DNA of 64,000 nucleotides from Isoetes taiwanensis (taxonomy: Eukaryota > Streptophyta > Lycopodiopsida > Isoetales > Isoetaceae), in NCBI GenBank assembly GCA_021234155.1, contig JAJEKV010000021.1, positions 20,547,498 through 20,611,497 on the forward strand, read 5' to 3'. This document shows, piece by piece, positions 36,660 through 47,800 of the stretch. The translations under genes were made by a program, and so were the position numbers. Position 1 is the stretch's first letter. The number at the start of each line of letters is the position of its first letter. The notes under the pieces were generated by a model. The model searched no databases, was not told where the DNA came from, and saw only the letters and a program-made list of their open reading frames with translations.

Positions 36660-39387
36660 GTAATGGTCCTGGCCCCTTGGCAGTCTAATATACACATTTG
36701 TGTATGGTAAGTATATGGGTTGTACTATATGTACTTGTGGCATGCATGCAGCATGGTCTCATGTAAACAAAGGGTTTACAAAATAAGACAATTTTGGGAA
36801 AGAGGGCTTTTTGCAAACGTGAAGCTATGGGAAGGCAGGAGCTTGGAAGGATTGCACCGGGAGGATTGTTGAAGAAAGGACATTGGAGCTTGGAGACTGC
36901 ATCAGATCTTCTCTTATCAGGTGGGGTTTTGGATTTTGTGGATTCAAGTTGTGGTTGCATAGGCTGCTAAGAATCAATCTGTACATGCTTTTGGATGGTA
37001 GATTTACTCTTTGTTAGCTATGGCTGGAATTGTTCAGGCTCTGGTAAGGCCTGCAAAGCAAGATTGAATATGCAGATGATGGCTTGAACCAGAGGAAAAT
37101 AAGAAAGACAGCCAGAGAATAAGTGCCGATTTGCTGCACCAAAGCCTTGAAGGTGTACAGAAATGTTTTGCTCCATTAACAGTCTGCCGGCAAGCGTATT
37201 ATAGCTCTAATTAGACTGGAACTGAATCGCAAGAGGGCATGGAAGAATCAACCTGTAGCTGCCAGGAAATATCTAGATTTACAGAATAAAATGTTAATTT
37301 GATTGAATCAGAGGCTTGTTGCTTTGTTAGCTGGTTGGTTGAGGCAATAAAGCAGTTGAATCAGGTCGGAATTGGAGAAGAAGGCCGGATTGGGGCCTCA
37401 GAAGGGCCGATCTAGCCCAGACACCGCGAATCAGAGGCAAGAGAGGCTTCTTGGAGCTGTCTAAACTGATTAGATCACTGTAAATTCTGTTGGGTCAGAT
37501 CAAAGCTGTTAGAAAGGGGCCGATTTGGGATGTAAAGTGGCCGATTTGGCTTGGGGAGGCTTCAATTGGAGGAATCGATGCCTTTTGGGAGGCGTCCAAC
37601 TGCAGAAAATGAAGACGTCTGCGTTTGTTTTGGTCGTTTTGGTTATTTTTGGTTTTGGTTGGTTCTTTGTTGTTACTTTTGTTGCATGCCTTAATTAACA
37701 ATAGTTCAAAGGAAGTAATAGTTAGTAGTTCAAAGGAAAAATAATAGGAAGCTCAAGGGCTTGGATTGAGGCCAGGTCCTGCGGCAAGAAATTTGGATAG
37801 GGGCCAGAACTATGTAAGAACCTGGATTGCTTCGGAAAAGAACATGTAATAATAAATAAATATAATTAAAGGGTAATAACTTGAGAACTCTTGGAGATTG
37901 GTATCCCTTGGCTCCTGAAGATGGGGCCTAGGCCTAGAGTTATTAGCATGTGATATAAGCAGGAGGTCCTATGGATTTTTAAGTCGGAAGTGCGGCAATT
38001 GGAGTTTCCACATTGGGTGCACTAATTAATCACTTAGCTAAGGAAGTGGTTTTTAATATAAAAATATTAAAACCTTAGCTAGCAATTGTTAGTGATAAAT
38101 TAAAGAAAGCATGTTGGAACTTTGGAGACCTAGAGAAGTTGAGCCGAGAGAGAAATATGAAGTATATTGAGGGTCCAGATGAGGCTATGGCATGGAGCAC
38201 TGTAAGCCTAAGTGTATAACTGTAAGTTTTTAAGTTGTTGAGCTATATTTTATCAGAGGCATCATAGCTAATGGATTATCCTCATGGGAGAATGGTTCTG
38301 AGGTAAGTTTGCATGTTTGGAATGTTGTTTTTCCTTGTTCAGTGAAGAACATAGGTATGGGAGCTACATCAATGATAGTTAGGCTTGTGACTTCCCCTCA
38401 ACATGTTTGGATCAGTAAGTTAGCTACCTCAACATGGGCAAGTTGTACAGGCAACATCAGCAGCAGTATGATCTAGGCACATTTATAGTAAACTCTCTAA
38501 TGAACGCACATGTTATGGTCTTGCATTGTTCCACTGTCGTTCTTGGTATTTGATTATGTCTCTTGGAACCTCCGGGGTCGGACTTCTAGGTTCGGTGGCC
38601 TAGGTTGCTCCGGCATGCTCATGTTCATCTGTGATTCTCTGTGGTTCTTGTGCTCTGTGACACCGGGCGTAGTTTCCCTGATCAGGATGCTATGTCACCT
38701 CTGTGACTCCATGGTAAGAGGTCCTCCAGCGCCAGACGTGGGCTGGGAAGGGTATGCGCATACGAGGTTCACCCCACCAACTCCGCCAACGGGGCTCGGA
38801 ATGTGAGCTGGCCGGGCATTTCTCTGCTAACAGGGCCTGCATGTAGGCTGGCTGAGCTTCCCATTGTCCCGGAGCTATGTGTCATGATGGTTTGGTATTT
38901 TTGACTATGTCTTGCTTCTGATGTTCATGTTGATATTTCTTTGGATTATGTTGTCATTGTCTTAGCACTGTACTCACGTAGGATTTTTCGTCTGTGTTTG
39001 TGCTTATCCAAGAATTGCAGAGTATTTCCACGCATGCAGTGGCAGCCAGGGATCCCCACTTAGTCACGAGGACTAACCCCAGTGAGTGCATGTGCAGTGA
39101 GGTAGCAAGCATAGACATGGAGCTTGGGAGCATGGTCGCGCTAGAAGATTCTGCGCAAAAACTGCATTTTATTATATTGTGTAGTGAATTCATATTGTAC
39201 TTGATGGATATTGAGTTTATAGAATTTGTCCATTGAATTTGAAGAATGAATGATCAATTATCTAAGGAAGATTCAATTCTTCACCATATTCAACTGATTG
39301 TCACACCAACCTAGTAAGAGTTTTCGCAAGTTTTGACAAGATCCCGAGTTGCCTGGAGGGTCAACTCGGCAGGCTCGTCACATAAAT

Positions 39388-40886
39388 TTAGAAGACTGGG
39401 AGGAGTGCAAGCTTCTTTACCCGACATGTACAACAGACAGTATAATACGAGAACATGCGGTCAACTTTAGTGGCTGGGTGAGTTTGTAAGAAGAACTGCT
39501 TTGTGCTTTTGTGCTTTTGTGCCTCTGCCTTACTCCTTTCTTACAGAACAAGAAGAAAGGTCTGCCAACAGGCTTCTTGAATCTGGTTCGAAGGGCAAAA
39601 GAGGAAAGGCAAAGATTAAAAGCCATCGAACAGGGCAAGCAGGTAGCTGAAAGCAGTTCTGAGGGTGGCTACGAAAGATTTACAACATATGGCCAGGACT
39701 GCTTGTACAAAGTTGTACATGGTGACTGCACCAAACTAGGGACACTGTTGGATAAGCAGAACTTTACATTGTGCATAGCAGACATTCCCTATGGTTTTAA
39801 GATCAAGGACAGTGTTTTTGATGATGAAGCCTTTACTCATGTGCAAGTAAAAGCATTTTTGGATGGTCTAAAGGACGTCACGTTGTCGGCAAATTGGAGA
39901 GTCATAATCTTTCACTCCGACCTTCAAACGATGTCTGTGTTAAAACCCGTTTCATTGGTCTGCAACGCCGGCTTTGAAAATTGCATCTGGTAAGCCTCGA
40001 AGTTGCTTGCTTTTTGTAATTTAAAAAGATTATGCTGCACAAATTTATACTGCAGTCCTTGCTGTATAAATTTATACAGCAGGAACCCCGCGGTATAAAT
40101 TTATATAGCAGGAGACCTGCGGTATAAATTTATACAGCAGTCCCTCGGCCGTATACATTTATACCATTTCCTCAAGTCTTTCGACTTACCTTTTCTTTCT
40201 GCTCTAGGCTGAAGACAAACGTTAAAGGTCATGGTGGTGGTCCACGGTTAGTCAGCTGCTTCGAACATTTTCACATAGGCTACTACAGCGCTGACACCAA
40301 GAAGACCATGGTGCACTTTAACACTCAAGGTGAGAAGACCCCACCGTGCAATGCATTCCAATTCCCCGCCGTCTTACAGAAGCTGAGAGACCCGCAGAGG
40401 CAAGGCGCTGTGGTGTCTCACTACCAGAAACCCCAAAGGCTAATTAACAATCTGATACAATGGTTTTCACGCCCTGGGGACTGGGTTTTGGATGCTTTTT
40501 CAGGAACTGGCACCACAGCTATATGCGCTCTTAAGCAGGGGCGTAACGTGGTGTCAGTTGACATTGACCCAGACAAAATCAGCTTCATCAGGACTCGAAT
40601 AAGCTCCTGTGAGTCCTTTCCAGATGAAAATGAGGAATTAGGAGCAAAAAATGGTGCTGGGGATGTCAAAGGCACCTACACTGAAATCCAGCCTCCTATT
40701 ACAGGAAGAAAAGACGAGGAGGTGGAGTTTTTAGACCTCAAACCAGTGGAGGTAGAGCCCCCCAAGCAGCCAGTTCCAGTACCATTAGAATCAGAAGCAG
40801 GTGTCTCAGGCTTCGTGGCATTACAAGAAACAGAGCAAAAGGGAGATGCGAGCCCTGTAGACTGGGAGGAACCTCCCGTCGTATAA
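39388..40886 (+). CDS. ParB-methyltransferase gene, 3' half (element 2)
   Basis: Continues the interrupted exon (39,388-39,477, LEDWEECKLLYPTCTTDS.., ending NFSGW before GTGAGT). Exons 39,547-39,989 and 40,208-40,886 follow with matching phases. The first of these carries YKVVHGDCTKLG and CIADIPYGFKIKD (motif IV, D-x-P-Y). The last carries GGGPRL, RDPQRQGAVVSHYQKPQRLI, then DWVLDAFSGTGTTAICALKQGRNVVSVDID (motifs I and II). Motif order gives a beta-class amino-methyltransferase. Adenine-N6 is favoured by the D in motif IV, but cytosine-N4 cannot be excluded. The C-terminal tail is proline/glutamate rich. The stop TAA at 40,884 lies within a palindrome copy. The catalytic half is fully open and appears intact. 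Confidence 0.85.
40063..40165. repeat. Palindromes in the last intron (element 2)
   Basis: Copies near 40,063, 40,092, 40,121 and 40,150, with a degenerate one at about 40,038. All are within the intron between 39,989 and 40,208. Several have TATACA or TATATA in place of TATACC. Confidence 0.9.
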
Positions 40887-40895
40887 ATTTATACC
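40880..40895. repeat. Palindrome containing the stop codon
   Basis: CGTATAAATTTATACC overlaps the last codons (GTC GTA TAA) of the methyltransferase gene, so the stop codon is supplied by the palindrome. A degraded copy follows at about 40,918. Confidence 0.85.
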
Positions 40896-41173
40896 GACAG
40901 GTTTCAATTTTAAAATGTCGGTATAGATTTGTACAAGGAACTGAATTTTATGTTCTCTAATGTTCGCATTAATGCCCTTTGTATTGTTTTGGAAATCCAC
41001 TAAGAAATTTAAAATGGATTCTCTTATTCTGTCTCCAGCAATGTCTAATTACAGCAACTACCACTTCTTTTCCACATACTTTATTTTTTACTTTTTGTAA
41101 ATTACACTTTAAAGGCATTTGCAGATTTATTGTACAAAAATTTGCGTTAACCTCCTCAAAACAGTCTCTTTTT

Positions 41174-41257
41174 GGGTTGCCCCTATGGGGGCAAACCCTT
41201 GTTTATGTGGGTTTATGGCATATCCTAGGTATATGCTACAATATACCTAGGATATGC
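41174..41257. repeat. Two hairpins downstream of the element 2 gene
   Basis: GGGTTGCCCC/GGGGGCAAACCC around TAT (41,174-41,198), then a 17-bp perfect inverted repeat GCATATCCTAGGTATAT around GCTACA (41,218-41,257). By position, about 300 bp beyond the methyltransferase stop, they parallel the terminal hairpin of element 1. I could not match them to sequence at the left edge of element 2. Confidence 0.8.
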
Positions 41258-42300
41258 TGATGACTGCTCCAAACCTACTATTTGCTGTAAACTCTCGGTC
41301 ACCTGCGATGTGGATCCAGGATGCTCCAACCGAGTAACTGGCAGGGCAGACCGAAGAGGATATGATTTGCAGGCATCGGCAAGCTTGTCGTGCACACAAG
41401 AAAGTTTCGGCTATTCTGAATTTATAATTTTGCGAAGCATTCGCTTTGAAAAAATGTCATCGGAAACAGACAAAGGTAAATGTTTTTTTCAAATTGCCGC
41501 AATGAAATTAGGCCATGGATAAGAATCAATGTGAAAAGCATCTAAACTTCGATTCTGATAAATGTTTGTAGGAAGTTAAAAAGCGCGCTACAAATCGTAA
41601 ATAGCGCTTTTCTACATTGCCATTGATGCATCTCTTTCTTTACTTGATGTTCTACGAATATAACTAGCTAGCTTTTGGAAGCTCAAAATAAGATCCTGGC
41701 AAAGAATTGAAAAGAAGATAAAATCTGTAGTATACTTGTTGCAAAAAGGTATCTCAAATTCCGGAAATCCTGATGGCTGTCTTCCTTTCCAAACAATACT
41801 CTCAATTTTGTGGCCATAGCCCTGCCATAGCCATGATCTTAAAATATATAGCAGCACATGCACATTTTCCCAGCTTATGTTCCAACTGGGAGGGTGTTCT
41901 AAGTTTACTTAAGCTTAACTATGTTCTAAGCTGAAAGTCTGTGAAAGTTGTTTGAGTTTTCGTATTGTGTGCAAAATGTAGCAGCAGATCCGTCTAAAAT
42001 ATGACCCAAAGATATTTTGTTGTGATGCAGACATGGATGATGTAACAATCTTCTCAAAGAAGATAGATGTGGCACATATTTGCAAGAACAAAGCAACATG
42101 AAACTGCCATGCCCACAAAGTACTATAGTAGAAAATGAAGATTTTGCAGATTTATGGCGGGAGTATTTTTTTCTCCATGTCCACATGGGTAAGGGGCTGA
42201 AGATATCTTTTTAAATATTTCTCTGTATTCTAGGCTTCGTTACAAGATATCCATCTTTGTAGGACTCATCAAGTGAAGCTGAAAATAAGCATCTCCTTAG
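41258..42300. other. No gene recognised
   Basis: Short frames only. It lies between the presumed end of element 2 and the first recognisable exon of the SNF2 gene. Non-coding or diverged N-terminal exons of that gene could be here, but I cannot see them. Confidence 0.4.
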
Positions 42301-44381
42301 CAGCCATTGTGAACACAATTATGTCTTCAAAATGGCCCTTGGTCTTGTTTGCAGTCTTTGTGGTCGTGTTGGTCAGTCAGTTGCGAAATACGAACTTACT
42401 AATGTAAGTGTTACTATGTATCCAGATTTATCCTCGGGTTTCTTCAATTGTAAGACCTTATCCCATTCTATCATCTGGTCATGCAGATACGTTTTTACAT
42501 GAAACACAAGTCCAAGAAACAGAAAAGCCTGGAAAAGGAGCAGAATGATGGTCCAGAAATCTCAAAATTAAAACCATTGAGAGGTGTGCAGGATACATCT
42601 GGTGCAGAGCTTTTGAAGTTGCATCCACAGTTTGCAAAAATTATGCATCCTCATCAAGTAGATGGCTTCAAATTTCTCTGTAAGAATCTGCTGTCGGAAG
42701 GGAATAAACAGCCAGGTGGTTGTATCTTAGCACATGCTCCTGGCACAGGCAAGACATTTTTGGTAATTAGCTTTCTACAGAGCTTTCTAAATGAACATCC
42801 AGAACCAGACTACCGGCCATTGATTATTGCACCAAAAATCATGTTAAAGCCATGGAAAAGGGAATTTGAAAAGTGGGCAATTGAGAAAATGGTGACATAC
42901 AATCTTAACGAAGATGGAAGAGGCCAGCTACAAAATGAAGAGTCCATCACAGCAACTGAAGCCCTTAGATTTTCCAGGTTGAAGACTCTTCAGGATTGGA
43001 GCAAAACAAGAGGGGTCCTGCTTCTTAGCTACAACCTTTTTGCATCCTTGGCTTCCATTGGTTTAAGTGCTAATAGCAATCCTATAGAAAAGGAGATTTG
43101 TGCATTACTTCTAGGGGCTGGATTGCTCATCCTTGATGAAGCCCATTATCCACGCAATGAAAAAACAAAGATTCTGGAGACTTTGACAGAGTTCCAGACA
43201 ACTCGACGTATACTTCTAACTGGGACACTTTTTCAGAATAATTTCAGGGAACTTTTTACCATACTGAAGTTATGCAGACCAAATTTTATGGATCATTGTT
43301 TTGATCATGATACAAGCCCCAAGGAATTTGAAAGACCTGATGCAGGAGGCAAGAACGTGTCCAAGAAGAGAGACAGATGTTCATGGATGAAATAGGAAAC
43401 AAATTTAGTGATATTCCCAATGGGATCAGTGCAAGTGAGAAGGATGCACATCGAAGAGGCATTCAAATTGCTGTAGATAAATTGAGATCATTGACATCGT
43501 CATTTATACATTGGCATGCAGGGGAAATCCTTAATAGCCTTCCTGGGCAAGTGGAATTTTCAGTACTGGTGGACCTCACTGTAGAGCAGAGAAAAGCACA
43601 TGCAAAGTTGGTTGCTTTAATGGCACGAGCGAATGCCCTTGATTATGATTTGAAATTGGCAGCTCTCTGTATCCATCCTTCACTCCTTCAATGTACCAAA
43701 AAAGAGGATGAGAATGCGGTCCAAGATGCAACATTAGAAGGTCCCAAAGTTGGGATCAAGACACTGTTTATCTTTGATCTGATACAGTATTGCCAACATT
43801 CAGGAGACAAAGAGAAGATATTGATTTTCAGCCAGCAGTTGACACCTTTTGATCTTTTAGAATCTATGTTTACACAGGATTTGGAATGGACCAAGGGTAT
43901 AGACTTTCTTAGGCTTGATGGTAGCATGAATGATGATGAAAGACAGAGGGTTATTGATGCATTTAATAGTGAAGATAGCTCTTATGTTCTTCTGGCATCT
44001 TTAAAAGCATGTGGGGAAGGCATTTGTTTAACAGGAGCATCAAGGGTTATTATGTTAGATGTTGCCTGGAATCCTGCAGCTATTCATCAGGCTGTGAGTC
44101 GTGCATTTCGCATAGGACAAAGACGGGTTGTATATGTTTATAGATTGATTGCATTTGACACAGAGGAATTGCTGAAATACAAGACAACTATGTGGAAAGA
44201 AGGGATGTCGAGATTTTTACTTGACAAAGAAAATGATATTGACAAAATTATGGACTATATAAATTGGGCAGCGTATCCAATGACTGATGATAGTGATACA
44301 GGTGACAGGTTTATGGACATGCTGATTGACAAAAGGAACAAACACATTGCAGGAGTTTATAAACACGCGACTTATTATTGA
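42301..44381 (+). CDS. CLASSY/DRD1-like SNF2 helicase, 5'-partial, one frameshift
   Basis: Exon 42,301-42,403 encodes CEHNYVFKMALGLVCSLCGRVG, the CxxC element seen before the helicase domain in DRD1/CLSY proteins. The main exon from 42,487 holds the SNF2 motifs: LHPQFAKIMHPHQVDGFKFL, Walker A-like HAPGTGKTF, DEAH (LLILDEAHYPRN), LTGTLFQN, then LRLDGSMNDDERQ, GICLTGASRVIMLD and QAVSRAFRIGQ. Known family members are plant chromatin remodellers in RNA-directed DNA methylation. The frame shifts once near 43,335-43,350 (between the FERPD and RQERVQEE segments), at a place with CTG and CAG. It may thus be a base error. The usual long N-terminal region is not recognisable, so the copy may be truncated or retroposed. 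Confidence 0.85.
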
Positions 44382-45078
44382 CCAACTGAAAGATAATAAG
44401 CATTCTCATAGGCAAATGGCACACTTTGTACAATTTTCTGATAAGCACGCTAGAGATATTGGTGATGTCACTGTACTTATTTGTCCAGCAACTTCTTCTT
44501 GGTGATTATGCGGAAGTTTCTGCATGTAATTAAAAAAGTGTATTATCATAACCAATTTTTTGATCTTATAAAGACTTGCTCGAAAGAAGAGGAAACAAGC
44601 GAGCCGTAGTTCCTTAAATGTATTAAAGCAAATCTCTCCGAGAAAGGGGTTGTCCACTTGCACTCCTAAAATCTTGTCCACTTGTCCACTCTCAAAGAGA
44701 GAAATTTTAATGTCCATGCCATACACATCCTGTGGTTTGAGTGTTCGTTTATTTCTAGTAAGTTTTTGGTTTTAGCTTCTTGAGAGTGTTGCTTAGAGTG
44801 CCGTCGCTAAGATCTAGCAACTAAATTTTTGAGAAAAACATAGCAAACCAAGAGCAAATTTAACACATAGAGGATCTCATTAGAAAATAGGCCATTTAAT
44901 GTATAGGATCTCATTGATCTTTGTGGACGATAAAAACTCAGTCAAGTCAATTCAATTCAATTCTTTAAAAAATAGGTTTCAGTCCAAAATTGGTCGTATA
45001 CACATTCATTGCATACAACCAGTGTCACTGCACTCAAAAGTTTACCTGATTAACATACTACATTTACCACAAAGGATA
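44382..45078. other. No gene recognised
   Basis: 3' flank of the SNF2 gene. It includes a GACGATAAAAACTCAG/CAATTCAATTCAATTC run near 44,920-44,965 that resembles dispersed tails near 4,740 and 57,040. Confidence 0.4.
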
Positions 45079-45303
45079 CCCAATCAATTTCCTGAGAAGC
45101 TGATACCTAAGCTAATCCTTCTTGCAATGCAGGGCAGACCTCTTCCGATCCATGGAGATGCAGCAATGTAAGGAGTTATCTTTTCTGTGAAGATGTTGCT
45201 GAAGCAGAAGTTGGCCATATTTATAACATTGGTACCATGAAGGAGAGGCGTGTTTTGGATGTGGCAAAGGATGTCTGCAAGCTTTTTGATCTTGAGCCAG
45301 AGG
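45079..45303 (+). pseudogene. RHM (UDP-rhamnose synthase) fragment
   Basis: Reads NQFPEKLIPKLILLAMQGRPLPIHGD, then after a frameshift NVRSYLFCEDVAEA..VGHIYNIGT.KERRVLDVAKDVCKLFDLEPE. These match the NAD-dependent 4,6-dehydratase domain of plant RHM proteins. Several residues normally present after VAEA are missing. It is a short relic without start or stop. Confidence 0.85.
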
Positions 45304-46409
45304 TAGCTATTCAATACGTTGTTCAAGTATTCTATTGTCTAGAAGTAGCAATTTAAATTGACTGTCAAAACATGACTTTGAACTATGATTTAAGCCACTT
45401 CACTCTCCGACCATGAAGGGCAACCCTCCGTGCGCAGCACCTTGTTTATTTTTTTTTTCCATCACATTTCTATAAAAGTGCTACTTTTTATGGGATTTAT
45501 TGACCACCAAGTGTTCAACAATCTTTCCTGCTCCCTTTTTTGTCTCTTTTTTGAATTTTCAAAAATTTTCAAAGGAATCTTTTAAACGCACTTCTTAAAT
45601 AAGTGCGTTTCGTTTTAAACCTTGTTCATTGAAAAGCAATTTTAATTCAACAAGTGAAGGAGAAGTCTAGCTGCATGGAAATGGTTCAACAAAAGCATTC
45701 ACATATTTTGAATTTTATGGGGAAAGTAGAATATATTGATCTGCATCTGAGGCCATCTCTTATAGAAGCTACTTCTACACGCGTATCTCATTAAGTTCAT
45801 GTACATCTATGGCTACGGCTTTGGCAATTCTGGTTTGGTGTTGTTGGTTCCTTGCAGAGATGCTTATTTCCTTATTTGCTTGTCTTATTTGGTGTATGAA
45901 GCACATAATTGCATAAAAGGTTGCATCTGGGATGAAGGTATTCGAATTCAACTTGGTTTCTCTGCTGGAAAATATATGTATTACACGTAATTTGTTTAAT
46001 CTTATGCATTGCTCCTCATTCTTATTTGTTACTATAATCTCCCCCTTTTTTATAGTTAATTCATGGGATGTTCCTAGATAGTCTGGGGGCACTTGGGGGT
46101 AAAAGAAAGCTAGGGTGTCTTACATTTGGCCAAATGTAGAGTAAGAGATGTATCACATTTCAAATACATAACCGTTTTTTCAGTATGTACATAATAGCTA
46201 TATTATGGAATCTTTTTTTTCGGAACTACTTGCCACGTCAATTAAAACGCAATCATGAAGCGTGATTTCAATTCCACGCTCTAACCACTCCAAGAACGCC
46301 TGAGCGTTAGGAGAATTTCCCACTTTCTCGCTAAAACTTCGCCTGACTCGAGGGATTTCCCTCCTTCTTGCCAGAATTCCTCCAGCTAACCCTAAACCAC
46401 GCAAGAACC
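45304..46409. other. No gene recognised
   Basis: Non-coding. The segment near 45,389-45,456 (GATTTAAGCCACTTCAC.. GGGCAACCCTCCGTGCGCAGCACCTTGTT) recurs at about 53,618-53,690 in the same orientation. It is a dispersed repeat end of unknown family. Confidence 0.45.
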
Positions 46410-47114
46410 ATGATGAACAACGAAGGAATAGAAATGGCGCAAGAAGATTGCAATATCGGGAATGTGACAAAGAAAATGAAGCGTAAGATTGATGAAATTT
46501 GTAAATTTATATATGATCAGGTTCAAGATTTACGCCCCGTGCAAAGGAGAGCTTTAGCGATGAAAACTGCTCGGGATGAAAGGCTGCACTTCTTTTTGAA
46601 CACGCCATTGGAAATCCAAATAAAAGCAATTCTCAAGGATACTATGCTAAAAATATCCGTGAAGGTCCGCAGGAAGTGAAATAAGCAAATAGCAATGATA
46701 AATTAGCGAAATAAGCATTCCCTCGTTATCAATGATTGTTGGTGAGAATAGAAAACTCGGGCAAAAAGGAGTAGCCTCCGAATTCTTCAAGTGCAAGCAA
46801 GAAACCTCACAAAAGCCGCAATTAGAAGAAAGCGGATGTCATTATCAAAAAGCTAATATGTGGGCACCGGCGGGAAGGCAACACAGGCGCACATGCTTCC
46901 TAATCAACCAAACAGGTTGGTAAATGAGTTTTGGTTAACCCACACAAAAACTTCTCCAAAGTACGGGGATGTCGGGAAGAAAAGGACACTTCCAATCCGG
47001 TTTTTGGACATGCCCCAGTCAGTTTTAAGTCTTTTAATCCTCTTTTTGCAAGCTTGATAGAAGCTAGCTTCATGCATCTGGATAAGTTTAGTAATCCTAT
47101 TTGCATTCCATGCA

Positions 47115-47560
47115 AGGGATGTATCGATATACATTGAAGTACATCCAACTACATGAATTATATTTTTACACTTGGAGGTACTTGAATGAGCTATGTTTAA
47201 CAGGGAAAAGTACTTGGATGTACTTCCAATTACATCCAATGTGGCATAAGGCGAAAAATGTGTTGAAAGTCAAACGTGTTATTATAGTCTTGATTTTTGT
47301 AGTTCCCAAGTACATTATAGTACATTTTAAGCTTTCCTGATCTCAAGATAGTTTTGAAAGATAGGGTGATACATAAAAGTATTTAAATGTACTTCCTTCC
47401 ATAAGAAAAGTATTGAATACATACATCTGTAATACAGTGACACTGTCTGTGACTTGGTTACATATTGAGTTTTTTATGTACATCTGGAACTTTTTGGAGT
47501 ACATTCTTTATACATTTATACATATCATGTACATGGTATGTACGATGTTGTGGTATAGTA
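47115..47560. repeat. GTAC-centred motif cluster in an intron
   Basis: This intron (roughly 47,060-47,683) has many copies of near-palindromes around GTAC, such as TTGGATGTACTTCCAA, TTGAAGTACATCCAA, TTGGAGGTACTTGAA and CAAGTACATTATAGTACATT. They are less regular than the arrays at 15.2 and 30.4 kb but similar in idea: one palindrome type repeated in the introns of one transposon gene. Confidence 0.6.
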
Positions 47561-47800
47561 GTTGAATGTATATCAAATCATGATCTGAGTGCCATAGAAC
47601 TAATGCAATGTCTGCAACATTTTGAATTCGTAAGTAGTTCTAATTTATATCTTACTTATACATGCCGCTTTTTTCCTTGCAGAGTGAATTGTATGATATG
47701 TTCAAAGATGAACATCCTGAAGTGAAGATTAGCATCAGAAAGTTCGAGCTGCTTAAGCCTATGTGTGTGAGAAGGTTGAAAGAAGAAGAAGAAGAAGAGA

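Larger units (their letters stand above)
32904..39382 (+). mobile_element. Non-autonomous LTR retrotransposon with giant LTRs
   Basis: Starts TGTAATGG, ends CACA, and is flanked by the 5-bp duplication TAAAT (32,899-32,903 and 39,383-39,387). The 5' LTR spans 32,904-36,379 and the 3' LTR 36,660-39,382. Between them lie only about 280 bp: a primer-binding site TGGTATCAGAGC (36,384) and a polypurine tract AGAAGGGGAGAC ending at 36,659. The order PBS, non-coding leader, polypurine tract and LTR resembles Ty3/Gypsy elements stripped of all genes. It is inserted in the sense direction inside an exon of the methyltransferase gene and breaks it. LTR identity is high apart from differences at CTG/CAG and CCGG sites, which suggests a young insertion. 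Confidence 0.93.
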
